A stretch of DNA of 64,000 nt from Actinobacillus arthritidis. GTDB taxonomy: Bacteria > Pseudomonadota > Gammaproteobacteria > Enterobacterales > Pasteurellaceae. The position numbers and the translations under genes are program-made. The stretch spans positions 558,001 through 622,000 of the forward strand of contig NZ_CP103833.1 of the NCBI RefSeq assembly GCF_029774155.1, read 5' to 3'. How positions within the stretch are numbered: the first letter of the stretch is position 1; each line of letters begins with the position of its first letter. Under the pieces are notes generated by a model, which worked only from the letters and a program-made list of their open reading frames with translations, was not told where the DNA came from and did no database searches. Positions 52,768 through 63,719 of the stretch are shown in pieces.

Positions 52768-53802
52768 ATGAAACTCAAACACTTAGTCGCGACTTTTACG
52801 TTGGCGTTATCATTTACCGTAACGGCTACCGAACAGCATCGCACTGTGCATTTACTTGCTCCTGAATATCAGGATTTAAGCACTCTTTCCGCAGTCAAAA
52901 TCGATCCGCAAATGATGCGAAGCAAAGAAGGTTTGGCACAAATTAACGCAATCTTTTTGAAAAATGCCAATGAAGATAAAGTTCAGCCCGATGCCAAATT
53001 CACCGCCCCAGCACAAGGCAATCAGCCTGCAGTGGATTTATATGTTTATCGCCCCGACAACGGCAAAAATGCTAAACTGCCAGTAGTCTATTTTATTCAC
53101 GGTGGCGGTTATTTAATCGGCAATGCCCGTCAAAACAATGCCTCTTTATTTGAACTGGCGAATTTGAATAATGTGGCGGTAGTAAGCGTAGAATACCGTT
53201 TAGCCACGCAAGCTGTGTTCCCTGCGGATATTAATGACGTTTATCACGGCTTGGCTTATGTGCTGAATAATGCAGATAAATTTAATATTGATCCAAGTAA
53301 AGCGATCATAATGGGTGAAAGTGCCGGTGGTGGTTTAGCGGCTCGTTTAGGTTTGAAAGTACGGGATCAAGGCGAGTTCAAACTCAAAGGACAGGTATTG
53401 ATTTACCCGATGTTAGATTATCGCACTGGTTCGGAAAGTTCCTTATATCACAGCCCGAATACCGGTGAATTTGTTTGGACAGCTGAGTTCAACCGTATTG
53501 GTTGGCAAACCTTAAAAGGTACGCAAAAGATCAGTGAACAACAGTCGCCATATTATTCTGCCGCCACTGCTAAAAATTTGGCAGGTTTACCACATACTTA
53601 TATGATGGTCGGCGATATGGATTTATTTGTGAATGAAGATCTCGATTATGCGAATCGTCTTGTACAAGCTGGCGTAAAAACCGATTTGCAAGTGATTTCT
53701 GGTGTATATCACGCATTTGAATTGTTCAATCCAGCTAGCCCACAAACTAAGGCTTATAAAGCTGGACGAACCGAAGCGATTAGCAGAATGTTGAGAGAGT
53801 AA
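52768..53802 (+). CDS. Secreted alpha/beta esterase (HSL family)
   Basis: A 344-residue precursor with a signal peptide ending near VTATE. Hormone-sensitive-lipase-type motifs are clear: the oxyanion HGGG in VVYFIHGGGYLIGNA, the nucleophile GESAG in IIMGESAGGGLAARL, a catalytic Asp in VGDMDLFVNED and a His in VYHAFELF. It probably hydrolyses short-chain acyl esters in the periplasm. It is the last gene of the LysR-linked cassette, 45 bp after the cyclophilin-like gene. Confidence 0.87.
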   Translation: MKLKHLVATFTLALSFTVTATEQHRTVHLLAPEYQDLSTLSAVKIDPQMMRSKEGLAQINAIFLKNANEDKVQPDAKFTAPAQGNQPAVDLYVYRPDNGKNAKLPVVYFIHGGGYLIGNARQNNASLFELANLNNVAVVSVEYRLATQAVFPADINDVYHGLAYVLNNADKFNIDPSKAIIMGESAGGGLAARLGLKVRDQGEFKLKGQVLIYPMLDYRTGSESSLYHSPNTGEFVWTAEFNRIGWQTLKGTQKISEQQSPYYSAATAKNLAGLPHTYMMVGDMDLFVNEDLDYANRLVQAGVKTDLQVISGVYHAFELFNPASPQTKAYKAGRTEAISRMLRE

Positions 53803-53861
53803 TATGCCGAAAAATTTGAAATTTACTCTATCGGGCAAATTGATCTTGATTGGTATTATAA

Positions 53862-53890
53862 TAAAAAGGCGAACGGATTGTTCGCCTAAA
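53862..53890 (-). terminator. Terminator of ilvIH
   Basis: Minus-strand stem AGGCGAAC/GTTCGCCT with a 5-base loop and TTTTTAT tail, 10 bp beyond the ilvH stop. It also lies downstream of the convergent esterase gene. Confidence 0.85.
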
Positions 53891-53899
53891 TAGGGTGAA

Positions 53900-54391
53900 T
53901 TATAAACAGTTTTTATCGCCACGAGAGAGGCTGATTACTCCAGAGCGGACGATTTCCACAATAGTGGTTTCTTGTTTGACCGCTTCAATAAACGCATTGA
54001 GTTTTTCGCTCGTACCGGATAACTGAACCGTATACAGTTTTGGCGTAATATCGACAATCTGTCCACGGAAAATATCAACCATACGCTTTAACTCGTCACG
54101 AGTTGAACCGGTTGCTCTTACTTTGAGTAATAGCACTTCACGTTCAATATGCTCGGTCGGACTTAGATTCGATACTTTAAAAACATCAATCAATTTATGT
54201 AACTGTTTTTCGATTTGTTCTAAAACGTTTTCATCGCCCTTTGCTACAATCGTCATACGTGAAAGCGTTGCATCGTCAGTCGGAGCAACGGTTAAACTTT
54301 CGATATTGAAACCACGTTGGGAGAAAAGACCAACCACACGAGATAATGCACCCGATTCATTTTCGAGTAATACTGATAATGTTCTACGCAT
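53900..54391 (-). CDS. ilvH: Acetolactate synthase regulatory subunit
   Basis: This 163-residue small subunit gives acetolactate synthase its valine sensitivity and full activity. The ACT domain is clear: [20 protein letters not shown], then [12 protein letters not shown], and the C-terminal extension [15 protein letters not shown]. Its start overlaps the end of ilvI by 8 bp, so the two are cotranscribed. Confidence 0.94.
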   Translation of the reverse strand: MRRTLSVLLENESGALSRVVGLFSQRGFNIESLTVAPTDDATLSRMTIVAKGDENVLEQIEKQLHKLIDVFKVSNLSPTEHIEREVLLLKVRATGSTRDELKRMVDIFRGQIVDITPKLYTVQLSGTSEKLNAFIEAVKQETTIVEIVRSGVISLSRGDKNCL

Positions 54392-56106
54392 CTGTTCTCT
54401 CCGTTTTACTTAACATCATTTCATTCATTGCACCGCCACGAATTTGCATTGGATAGACGTGTTCGGTTTCATCTACTTTTACATCAACAAAGACTAATTT
54501 GTTCTTAATAGCAAATGCTTGTGTAAGTTTTTCTTCTAATTCACTTGGGTGATCAATCGTGATACCGATATGGCCGTAAGCCTCAGCTAATTTAGCAAAG
54601 TCAGGTAGTGAATTCATATATACCTGAGAATGGCGACCGGAATAGATGAGATCCTGCCATTGTTTTACCATCCCTAAGAAACGGTTGTTTAAGCTAACGA
54701 TTACGATTGGCGTGTCATATTGCTTCACGGTAGATAGTTCTTGAATATTCATTTGAATCGAGCCGTCACCGGTAACGCATACTACCGTTGCTTCCGGATG
54801 AGCGAATTTTACGCCAATAGGCGCTGGCAAGCCGTATCCCATTGTTCCTGCACCGCCTGAATTGATCCAACGACGAGGTTTTTCAAACGGGTAGTGGAGA
54901 GCGGCAAACATTTGATGCTGACCAACATCTGAAGCAACATAGGCATCACCTTTAGTAATTTTATGAATGAGTTGAATAACTTGTCGCGGTTTAATTACTT
55001 CTTTGCTTGCTTCAAATTTTAAACATTGACGAGCTTTCCATTCATCAATCTGTTTCCACCAAGCGGTTAAATCCGCCTGACTTTTTGCAAGATTTTCTTC
55101 TTCTAATAAACTGAGAAACTCGTCTAATACATTGCTAGCACTACCTACAATTGGAATATATGCCGGTACAGTTTTTGAGATAGACGCTGGATCGATATCA
55201 ACGTGAATTACTTTTGCATTCGGGCAATATTTCGCGAGATTATTGGTGGTACGGTCATCAAAACGCACACCGATACCGAGAATAAGGTCACTTTCGTGCA
55301 TTGCATTATTCGCTTCATAAGTGCCGTGCATACCGAGCATACCTAAGAATTGTTTATTTGAAGCTGGGAAGCCACCTAAGCCCATTAATGAGCTAGTTAC
55401 TGGTAGATTTAACTTGATAGCGAAATCAGTCAGTTGTGTTGCACATTCAGCAGAAATTATACCGCCACCGATATATAACACCGGTTTTTTCGCCACTAAT
55501 AACGCTTTTAATGCTTTTTTAATTTGACCTTTATGACCTTGTACGGTCGGGTTATATGAGCGTAATGAAACCTCTTTCGGGTATTCATAGGTAAATTTAT
55601 TTGCCGGATTAACCATATCTTTTGGAATATCAATTAATACCGGACCCGGTACCAGTTGACGCAATATAAAAGGCTTTTTTGATCGTTGAGGGAATGTCTT
55701 CCGGATTTTTGATCATGAAGCTGTGCTTAACAACCGGGCGAGAAATACCCAGCATATCGCATTCTTGGAACGCATCCGTACCGATTAAAGCGGAAGGTAC
55801 CTGACCGGTTAAGATAACAAGTGGAACAGAGTCTGCGTAAGCGGTAGCAATACCGGTAATTGCATTGGTTGCTCCGGGGCCGGAAGTGACTAACACACAA
55901 CCGACTTTACCGGTTGAGCGAGCGTAACCATCTGCCATATGTACCGCGACTTGCTCATGGCGTACAAGCACGTGATTGATATTATCAAGCGTATGAATTG
56001 CATCATAAATATCTAATACCGAGCCACCCGGATAGCCGAAAACGTATTCTACGCCTTCATCTTTCAAGGATTGAACAACCATTTCTGCACCAGAAAGTTT
56101 TTTCAT
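54384..56106 (-). CDS. ilvI: Acetolactate synthase large subunit (frameshifted in this sequence)
   Basis: A thiamine-diphosphate enzyme that condenses pyruvate (or pyruvate and 2-oxobutyrate) in branched-chain amino acid synthesis. The start is ATG 56106 (GGAGGA upstream; [11 protein letters not shown]); an upstream in-frame start at 56118 is less likely. Catalytic-Glu motif [14 protein letters not shown] is near residue 47, and the ThDP/Mg motif [12 protein letters not shown] near 440. The frame breaks near 55650: after IASTG two bases (CG of [12 protein letters not shown]) seem missing. Corrected length is 574 residues, exactly E. coli IlvI. The break is probably a sequence error. Confidence 0.93.
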
Positions 56107-56118
56107 TGAATCCTCCAA

Positions 56119-56420
56119 CGATTTGAATGAATATTGTGTTTACTTTATATGTGCAGTTGATTCTGCTAAAAAATAAAATATTTGTCTAGTACGAAAAAAT
56201 AGTTGTGGTAATGTTTTTGTGATATTAAATGCTGTTTATTTTATTAAAATGGATTTTTATAAAATGAAATGAGCTATTTTTCTGTTTTAAAATATTTTTG
56301 ACCAAATTTTATAAATTAAGAAGCATTTAATCTTTTTTGTGAAAAAAAGTAAAATACATGGAAATAGGTAGGAATAAGGGCAGAATAGTGTGAGGTTTAT
56401 CACACTATTTTTACATAGCA
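56119..56420. other. AT-rich region between can and ilvI
   Basis: About 300 bp, strongly AT-rich, without a supported gene. It should hold the ilvIH promoter and, given the composition, possible Lrp-type binding, but no site is distinctive enough to name. A hairpin AATAGTGTGA/TCACACTATT at 56384-56409 lies at the can end and may terminate transcription. Confidence 0.5.
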
Positions 56421-57137
56421 TTAATCAATATTAGCAGTATCTTTGGAAAATGGTGTTTCAGGCGATTTATTTGCGATCAGGTCTTCCACTTCGGTTGCGA
56501 GTTTAGCAATGGCCTTTCGGTAAGTAATTTCTAACGTTTCGGTACTGGTTGCAATTACACCTTGATCAATTAAGAAACCGTCATTCACGTCATAAACCCA
56601 ACCGTGAATAGAGAGCTTTTTGCCTCGTTTCCATGCGGCTGTCACAATAGAGCTACGTCCTAAGTTATAAACCTGTTCTGCAACATTTAAACGAGTCAGC
56701 ATATTGGCACGCTGTTCAGAAGGGAGATTGCCCAGTAAATAACTATGTTTAAACCAAAGATCACGAATATGTAATAACCAGTTACTGATAAGACCATTAT
56801 CTTCTACTGTTCCTATCGCGACCTGAATACCACCACAGTTAGTATGTCCACAGATAATAATATGTTCTATCTCTAATACATCTACTGCATATTGCACGAC
56901 AGAAAGACAATTTAGATCAGTATGAATAACTAAATTTGCTACATTTCGATGAACAAACAGTTCTCCGGGACCTAGTCCGGTTAATTTTTCAGCAGGTACA
57001 CGGCTGTCTGAACAACCAATCCACAAATAAGTCGGTTTCTGATGCTCAGCAAGTTGTTTAAAGTAATCCGATTGCTCGTCTTTCATACGTGTTGCCCAAG
57101 CATGATTGTTGGCAAACAATCTTTCTATCTGTTTCAT
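56421..57137 (-). CDS. can: Beta-class carbonic anhydrase
   Basis: A 238-residue zinc enzyme interconverting CO2 and bicarbonate, needed at low CO2. The zinc ligands are in [11 protein letters not shown] (Cys, Asp) near residue 42 and ICGHTNCGG (His, Cys) near residue 98. Bicarbonate-inhibited beta enzymes such as Haemophilus HICA share this pattern. It is monocistronic; an inverted USS hairpin separates it from cspD. Confidence 0.95.
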   Translation of the reverse strand: MKQIERLFANNHAWATRMKDEQSDYFKQLAEHQKPTYLWIGCSDSRVPAEKLTGLGPGELFVHRNVANLVIHTDLNCLSVVQYAVDVLEIEHIIICGHTNCGGIQVAIGTVEDNGLISNWLLHIRDLWFKHSYLLGNLPSEQRANMLTRLNVAEQVYNLGRSSIVTAAWKRGKKLSIHGWVYDVNDGFLIDQGVIATSTETLEITYRKAIAKLATEVEDLIANKSPETPFSKDTANID

Positions 57138-57197
57138 CTATCTAACCTTGTTAAAATTTTGTTAATAAAATTGGTTGTATTCTAGCATAAAATAGAA

Positions 57198-57239
57198 AAG
57201 CGGTCGAATTTGCTAATATTTTCACAAATTCGACCGCTT
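57198..57239. terminator. Perfect inverted USS hairpin between cspD and can
   Basis: AAGCGGTCGAATTTG and CAAATTCGACCGCTT form a perfect 15-bp stem with a 12-base loop, the clearest USS-pair terminator in the window. It is downstream of cspD and upstream of can on the minus strand. Confidence 0.85.
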
Positions 57240-57268
57240 AAATAACTTTATCTATGAATAGCTATAAA

Positions 57269-57475
57269 TTATTCAACTAACGAAATTTTCGTTGCTGATG
57301 CACCGCGTTCTCCGTTAACAAGTTCAAATTGTACTTTTTGTCCGACTTTGAGGGAACGATAACCCTCACTTTGAATTTCAGAAAAATGGGCAAAAATATC
57401 GCCTTCAACAGCTTCACAGGTAATAAAACCGAAACCTTTTACATTATTGAACCATTTCACGGTGCCAATTTCCAT
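57269..57475 (-). CDS. cspD: Cold-shock domain protein, CspD-like
   Basis: This 68-residue nucleic-acid-binding protein is a single cold-shock domain. RNP1 is KGFGFI near residue 14 and RNP2 is DIFAHFS near residue 29. GTVKWFNNVKGFGF is the standard opening. CspD in E. coli is induced in stationary phase and inhibits replication initiation and elongation. The start is taken at ATG 57475; in-frame ATG 57481 and GTG 57484 are also possible because the ribosome site GGAG is close to them. Assignment to CspD rather than another Csp rests on length and the GYRSLKVGQ segment. Confidence 0.88.
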   Translation of the reverse strand: MEIGTVKWFNNVKGFGFITCEAVEGDIFAHFSEIQSEGYRSLKVGQKVQFELVNGERGASATKISLVE

Positions 57476-57587
57476 AATCATCACTCTCCTACATAGTAAC
57501 TATTTATATTACATGATGGATTTTAGTCATAAATAGAATAAGAACAATCGGAAATATTTAAAAATTGGAGCAAGATCACAAAATTTT

Positions 57588-58160
57588 TTAGAAAACGGAA
57601 GTTTCTAAACGCAGTTCGCCTTTTTCTACCACAATGGCTTTACCAAATTTTTTTACTAATGCTTCTTTCGCTTTATTCTCATCTAAAGTATAGACTGGGG
57701 TATGGTTGAGCAGATTAGTTAAACCATCCATTAAAACGGGTAAGAACACCTGTAATTCATCTTGATATTTAGCTGGTGTTGCAGTGTAACTTAATAAACG
57801 AATGTCTTTCAGATATAACGTACCTTTTTCTGCATCATAATAGGGCATTGTATCCATATTAAGTGCAATTCTAGCATCATATTTTTTGCCTTTTGCTTGC
57901 AATATACCTTCAATTACGCCGGAAACTGCGACTTTTTTCTTATCAGTTTGCCCAATTTCAGTAGAGAGATTATAGAGGTGATAATCTAGCTGAAATAGAC
58001 CTGGAATACCGACTTTATCTTTTAATGGAATTTTTTCTGCTAAACGTGTTTCAAGATATTGGTTAATTTCTTGTTGGCTAATACTAAATGCGTGTACGTT
58101 AGTAATAAGTGAGCAGAGTAGGATTGCACCACTGATAAGAAATCTAAACACAGTTTTCAT
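57588..58160 (-). CDS. YceB-like DUF1439 envelope protein
   Basis: A 190-residue precursor with an N-terminal signal (LISGAILLCSLITNVHA). The mature part matches DUF1439/YceB: SISQQEINQYLETRL, GIPGLFQLDYHLYNL, a YDAEKGTLYLKDI strand and the proline-rich LNHTPVYTLDE near the end. E. coli YceB is a lipoprotein; here the cysteine in the signal core is not at a lipobox, so this one may be free in the periplasm. Function unknown. Confidence 0.75.
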   Translation of the reverse strand: MKTVFRFLISGAILLCSLITNVHAFSISQQEINQYLETRLAEKIPLKDKVGIPGLFQLDYHLYNLSTEIGQTDKKKVAVSGVIEGILQAKGKKYDARIALNMDTMPYYDAEKGTLYLKDIRLLSYTATPAKYQDELQVFLPVLMDGLTNLLNHTPVYTLDENKAKEALVKKFGKAIVVEKGELRLETSVF

Positions 58161-58272
58161 AATATCCTCATATTATTAGCTTATTCTAGTTTTATGGCTC
58201 TAAAAAGAGTAGAATACTCTCCTTTTAATTTTATTCGGGACTATATCAATTCCGTTTAACGAAGGAAACAAA

Positions 58273-58407
58273 ATGATTAAAAAATTTATCATTTGCCTCG
58301 GTGTTTTGGCTCTTGCCGGTTGTACTTTTGGCGGTAGTGCAAGTGTTGGCGGTGGCTCAAATGGTGTAGGTGCGGGATTTGGCTTAGGGACCGGAATCCG
58401 CTTTTAA
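58273..58407 (+). CDS. Small glycine-rich lipoprotein, 44 residues
   Basis: ATG 58273, with GAAGGA 10 bp upstream, opens a 44-codon frame. The product is MIKKFIICLGVLALAGC followed by a short Gly/Ser-rich tail with repeated G-x-G. LAGC is a perfect lipobox, so the mature lipopeptide would have about 28 residues. Comparable tiny lipoproteins of unknown function are common in Pasteurellaceae. It is divergent from the YceB-like gene and 72 bp before tgt. Confidence 0.7.
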   Translation: MIKKFIICLGVLALAGCTFGGSASVGGGSNGVGAGFGLGTGIRF

Positions 58408-58479
58408 TTTGCAGAAAATAAGTGAAATTTGATCGCTTATTGATGTGTTTATAGACTGTTTATCTATAAGGAATTTTGA

Positions 58480-59628
<1,149 letters not shown>

Positions 59629-59698
59629 TTTAATTTTATCATGGCACAAGTACAGGCTTGTGCCTTTTTCTAATCATTTATTGCATAGAGAGGTTTTT

Positions 59699-60214
59699 AT
59701 GCAACAACTTGAACCACAACAATTCGCCAGTTGGGCAGAGCCAATTGATATGTTGTACGCTTGCCACAGTAAGGTAAAACGTTTTTGTAAACAGTTACAA
59801 ATATTGCCTGACTATCTGGCTAAAAATGGCGTTAACCAAGCGGTTAAAAATGATGTGCAACAAATTCTTAATTACTTTAACCTTTCCGCTCCGTTACACC
59901 ATGAAGATGAAGAATGTGATTTCTTTCCTGCATTAATTCAAGTTCAGCCTCAGGCTCAGGCGGATATAGACGAATTAGAAAGCCAACACGAAGTGCTACA
60001 CCAAAATTGGGCATTACTTGCCGAACAATTAGAAGCATTAGTGGCGGGCGAACGTAATGACATAGATCCGGAACTGATTGCACGCTTTGTGGCGGGATAT
60101 GATGTACACATTGCGATTGAAGAACCGTTGTTTGAGCTTGGTCGAAAACATCTGGCACAATCAGAATTGGACAGTATGGGGAAAATTATGGCGAATCGCC
60201 GTAAAGCCGCATAA
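59699..60214 (+). CDS. Hemerythrin-like HHE domain protein
   Basis: A 171-residue four-helix protein with the histidines and acids of a di-iron site: CHSKVKRFCKQL, LHHEDEECDFFPALI, ESQHEVLHQNW and HIAIEEPLFEL. HHE proteins bind oxygen, nitric oxide or iron, and some repair Fe-S clusters. ATG 59699 has AGAGG upstream; an earlier in-frame ATG at 59660 is rejected because it overlaps terminator-like sequence after tgt. It is followed closely by a TusA-like gene. Confidence 0.82.
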   Translation: MQQLEPQQFASWAEPIDMLYACHSKVKRFCKQLQILPDYLAKNGVNQAVKNDVQQILNYFNLSAPLHHEDEECDFFPALIQVQPQAQADIDELESQHEVLHQNWALLAEQLEALVAGERNDIDPELIARFVAGYDVHIAIEEPLFELGRKHLAQSELDSMGKIMANRRKAA

Positions 60215-60232
60215 GTATGATTGATAGACATA

Positions 60233-60460
60233 ATGCCTAAAAGTTATCAATTAGATTTACGTCAATACCGCTGTCCGCTACCGCTATTGATGACAAAAAA
60301 AGCATTGAATCAATTAGCACTAAACGAACAGCTGGTTCTATTGCTTGATTTGACGAGCAGTGTACAAGATTTTGAATTGTTCTGTGAGGAATGTGGTTAT
60401 GATTTGGTCGTAGATGATCTGCATAGCCAATATCATTCGCTAACTATTCTCAAAAAGTAA
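60233..60460 (+). CDS. TusA/SirA-like sulfur carrier family protein
   Basis: A 75-residue protein with the family signature YRCPLPLLMTKKAL, where the Cys accepts persulfide sulfur in TusA. It then has the beta-alpha-beta fold. It differs from E. coli TusA in the second half and may be a paralogue rather than the tRNA-thiolation protein. It starts 19 bp after the hemerythrin gene, so the two are probably cotranscribed. Confidence 0.78.
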   Translation: MPKSYQLDLRQYRCPLPLLMTKKALNQLALNEQLVLLLDLTSSVQDFELFCEECGYDLVVDDLHSQYHSLTILKK

Positions 60461-60521
60461 GCGGTCAAATTTGTCGATACTTTTGTAAAAGTTATCTCAA
60501 AAATGGCCGCTTATTTATGAC

Positions 60522-62075
60522 TTATTTCATCGGAATCACAATTGCCGGATCGGCTTTTGCTGGAATCTTTTCAATTACTTGCTTCAAGCCGTAATCATCT
60601 TTGTCGCTTTGATTACTAAATAAATCCGCTTGCGGATTAAGTTTTTCATTAGTAATGCCTATCCATTTTCCAATGCCGTCCGTAAAGTTTAAACCGGATT
60701 TAAACACTTTATAAACATGGCGTTCGGTATCATCGCTTGAAATTTTAAATAACGGCACGTCAAAGTGTAGTTTGCCTTGTGCGGTATTTAAAATATGAAT
60801 CCCTTTTTCGTCTTCACTATGAATTAAACCATGATCCGAAAAATAAACCATGGAAAAACTTCTGCCGGTTTTCGCTTTATTTTGGTTTAACTCGTTATAC
60901 AATTTTTCCAGTAATTCATCGGTTTTCTTCATCGAAGAAAGATAACAGTTCACGTTATGATATTTTTGTGCAATTTTGGTATCGTCAAAGATTTTCGGGT
61001 AATCGGTTAGGCGATCACAGGTAATCGGATGTGAGCCATATAAGTGTACCGCAATAAAACGCTTACCTTGTGCCGCTTGTGAAATGATCTGGCTGAATTT
61101 CGGCAGTAATGCGAAGTCACTGATATTTTGGCTAAATGAATCGCCTGACTTGAGGAAGATCTTCTCATCGCTTTTGTTTGCCAATGAAGAAATCGGCGTA
61201 TCAAAACGCCCTAAATAGCCTTGGTTGGAAATCCAGTAAGTTTTAATGCCGGCAGATTTCACCAATTCAACTAAATTTAAGCGGTAATTACCTTCCCAAG
61301 TTTGTGTATTCGGTTTAGTGAGTAGCAATTTAAGTGAAGCGATAGTATTTGTCCCACCAGCAGTAAATCCGTCAATTAGCGTACCTTTTGCCTTACTCAT
61401 AAACGGTGTATTTTCAACCGGATAGCCGTAAGCGTGATGATAATCTTTACGGGCACTTTCACCGATAACTAACACGTAATCATCATATTTTGAATCGCTA
61501 GAAAGTATGGATCTGCCCCATTCGGAAGGAATGGCAGTACTGTTATTTAGCGCTTCTAATTCCTGTTTCACCTTCATACTTTCACTAAAAAATTCGTGAA
61601 AGAATTTGAAGGGTGCAAGGCTAAATAGTGAAACCACTAATGAGCTAATAATAAATGCACGATTGTTCAAGAAATTAATCTGATGCTGTTTGGTAATTTT
61701 TCTGAAAAAAATGACCGCAAGTAAGATTCCGATAGCAATCAAATAATTGCTAATCGGTAACTGAGTGAGAAATTCTCGTCCTTCTAATAAATCGGTTGCA
61801 AATAAGGAAGCAATATACTGATAAGACGGCGCACCGAAAGATAAGCCGATTGGCGTATATAGCATATAGCCGATAGTAATCGGTAATAAGAGGGCATAGT
61901 ACGAGAGCTTAGAACTACCAAGTGCGATAATTAGAATCACGGCGCATAGTATTTCAATAAGATTAGGTGTAGGGAAGAAACCGGAACCTTTTAACATAAA
62001 GTAGCCGGCAAAGGTCGCTAGGCACAGCGAAATAAAAGTATAAATGACTTGTTGTTTTGTTAATTTATGTGTCAT
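60522..62075 (-). CDS. Phosphoethanolamine transferase (EptA/sulfatase family)
   Basis: A 517-residue inner-membrane enzyme with about five N-terminal helices (residues 7-160) and a periplasmic alkaline-phosphatase-like domain. Motifs are [14 protein letters not shown] (metal-binding Glu), [10 protein letters not shown] with the Thr that carries phosphoethanolamine, [12 protein letters not shown] and [13 protein letters not shown] (Asp-His metal site). Such enzymes modify lipid A or the lipooligosaccharide core and affect cationic peptide resistance. Which sugar or lipid is modified here cannot be told. ATG 62075 is used; a TTG 12 bp upstream is unlikely. Confidence 0.85.
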   Translation of the reverse strand: MTHKLTKQQVIYTFISLCLATFAGYFMLKGSGFFPTPNLIEILCAVILIIALGSSKLSYYALLLPITIGYMLYTPIGLSFGAPSYQYIASLFATDLLEGREFLTQLPISNYLIAIGILLAVIFFRKITKQHQINFLNNRAFIISSLVVSLFSLAPFKFFHEFFSESMKVKQELEALNNSTAIPSEWGRSILSSDSKYDDYVLVIGESARKDYHHAYGYPVENTPFMSKAKGTLIDGFTAGGTNTIASLKLLLTKPNTQTWEGNYRLNLVELVKSAGIKTYWISNQGYLGRFDTPISSLANKSDEKIFLKSGDSFSQNISDFALLPKFSQIISQAAQGKRFIAVHLYGSHPITCDRLTDYPKIFDDTKIAQKYHNVNCYLSSMKKTDELLEKLYNELNQNKAKTGRSFSMVYFSDHGLIHSEDEKGIHILNTAQGKLHFDVPLFKISSDDTERHVYKVFKSGLNFTDGIGKWIGITNEKLNPQADLFSNQSDKDDYGLKQVIEKIPAKADPAIVIPMK

Positions 62076-62183
62076 TGGAGATTCCAAACGTAATTATAAG
62101 AATGACTATTTCTTGTTTAAATAGGATAGTCTATAATAGCGTAATTTTGTTTTTAGTCCATACAGCATTAAGAGGCAATTAAA

Positions 62184-62897
62184 ATGAGCAATCCTATCTA
62201 TAAACGTATTTTATTAAAATTAAGTGGCGAAGCATTACAAGGTGATGAAGGCTTCGGTATTGATCCGTCAATTTTGGATCGTATGGCATTAGAAATTAAA
62301 GAATTAATTGAAATGGGTGTAGAAGTTGGTGTTGTACTTGGTGGTGGTAACTTGTTCCGTGGTGCAAAATTAGCGAAAGCGGGTATGAACCGTGTTGTGG
62401 GCGACCATATGGGTATGCTTGCAACGGTAATGAACGGTTTAGCAATGCGTGATGCGTTACACCGTGCGGATGTAAATGCAAAACTTATGTCAGCATTCCA
62501 ATTAAACGGGATTTGCGATACGTATAACTGGTCTGAAGCGATCAAAATGTTACGTGAAAAACGTGTGGTGATTTTCTCTGCCGGTACAGGTAGCCCGTTC
62601 TTTACCACAGATTCAGCAGCGTGTTTACGTGGTATCGAAATTGAAGCGGATGTAGTATTAAAAGCAACGAAAGTTGACGGTGTATACGATAAAGATCCAG
62701 CTAAATTTGCTGATGCGAAACTTTATAACCAATTAAGCTATGCGGAAGTTATCGACCAAGAGTTGCAAGTAATGGATTTAGCCGCATTTACATTGGCTCG
62801 TGACCACGGTATGCCGATTCGTGTATTTAATATGGTTAAACCGGGTGCATTAAAACAAGTAGTCACCGGTACAACTGAAGGTACGCTGATTTCTTAA
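62184..62897 (+). CDS. pyrH: Uridylate kinase
   Basis: PyrH phosphorylates UMP to UDP and is allosterically regulated by GTP and UTP. The 237 residues show the amino-acid-kinase fold: [32 protein letters not shown], and [19 protein letters not shown]. It is typically an essential hexameric cytoplasmic enzyme. In many gammaproteobacteria it lies between tsf and frr; here frr follows after a terminator-like hairpin. Confidence 0.97.
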   Translation: MSNPIYKRILLKLSGEALQGDEGFGIDPSILDRMALEIKELIEMGVEVGVVLGGGNLFRGAKLAKAGMNRVVGDHMGMLATVMNGLAMRDALHRADVNAKLMSAFQLNGICDTYNWSEAIKMLREKRVVIFSAGTGSPFFTTDSAACLRGIEIEADVVLKATKVDGVYDKDPAKFADAKLYNQLSYAEVIDQELQVMDLAAFTLARDHGMPIRVFNMVKPGALKQVVTGTTEGTLIS

Positions 62898-62918
62898 TCA
62901 TGTTTTAATCATGGTAAG

Positions 62919-62970
62919 CGGTCTGTTTTCTTTAAGGATTTACAAATTAAAGAAAACAGGCCGTTTTTTT
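62919..62970 (+). terminator. Terminator after pyrH
   Basis: A 17-bp stem (CGGTCTGTTTTCTTTAA against its complement at 62947-62963, one G-T pair) is followed by seven T. The left arm begins with a degenerate USS (TAAGCGGTC). Confidence 0.9.
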
Positions 62971-63084
62971 ATTGTTTTTTAATTAATGAGTAAGACGATA
63001 AATTTAAGGTTAGGACTATGAAAATGAAAGGGATTTAGGTAGAATTGACTAGTTTATTGACTCAAATATTGAAAGGAACAACAA

Positions 63085-63642
63085 ATGATCAACGAAATTA
63101 AAAAAGATACGCAAGATCGTATGGAGAAGAGCTTAGAAGCGTTAAAAAGCCATATTTCTAAAATTCGTACCGGTCGTGCGCAACCAAGCCTTTTAGACGG
63201 TATCCAAGTAGAATATTACGGTTCTGCGACACCACTCCGTCAAGTAGCTAACGTGGTTGCGGAAGATGCACGTACATTAGCGGTAAACGTGTTTGACCGT
63301 TCTTTAATTAGTGCAGTAGAAAAAGCAATTTTAACCTCTGATTTAGGTTTAAACCCTTCATCAGCCGGTGCAACAATCCGTGTTCCACTTCCACCATTAA
63401 CAGAAGAACGTCGTCGTGATTTAATTAAAATCGTAAAAGGCGAAGGCGAACAAGGTAAAATTGCAATCCGTAACGTACGTCGTGATGCAAATGACCAAAT
63501 CAAAGCGTTATTAAAAGACAAAGAAATCAGTGAAGACGAAGAGCGTAAAGCACAAGATGAAATCCAAAAAATCACTGATGGCTATGTGAAAAAAGTCGAT
63601 GAAGTATTAGCGGCAAAAGAAAAAGAATTATTAGATTTCTAA
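63085..63642 (+). CDS. frr: Ribosome recycling factor
   Basis: RRF releases ribosomes from mRNA after termination with EF-G and IF3. The 185 residues equal E. coli Frr. Conserved parts include [35 protein letters not shown], and [20 protein letters not shown], cut as [20 protein letters not shown] precedes the ATG. Confidence 0.97.
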   Translation: MINEIKKDTQDRMEKSLEALKSHISKIRTGRAQPSLLDGIQVEYYGSATPLRQVANVVAEDARTLAVNVFDRSLISAVEKAILTSDLGLNPSSAGATIRVPLPPLTEERRRDLIKIVKGEGEQGKIAIRNVRRDANDQIKALLKDKEISEDEERKAQDEIQKITDGYVKKVDEVLAAKEKELLDF

Positions 63643-63660
63643 TCTTTGTTGAATGAAGCA

Positions 63661-63690
63661 AAAGGCACGTGTTGACGTGCCTTTATTTTT
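63661..63690 (+). terminator. Terminator after frr
   Basis: Stem AAAGGCACGT/ACGTGCCTTT with a 3-base loop, then TATTTTT, 18 bp after frr. A USS (63712-63720) follows. Confidence 0.85.
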
Positions 63691-63719
63691 GCAAAAAAAT
63701 CGTCAAATTTGACCGCTTG

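Noticed and set aside
62198-62608. A 136-codon frame antisense to pyrH
   Set aside because: Typical mirror frame of a biased coding sequence; no start signal or known family.
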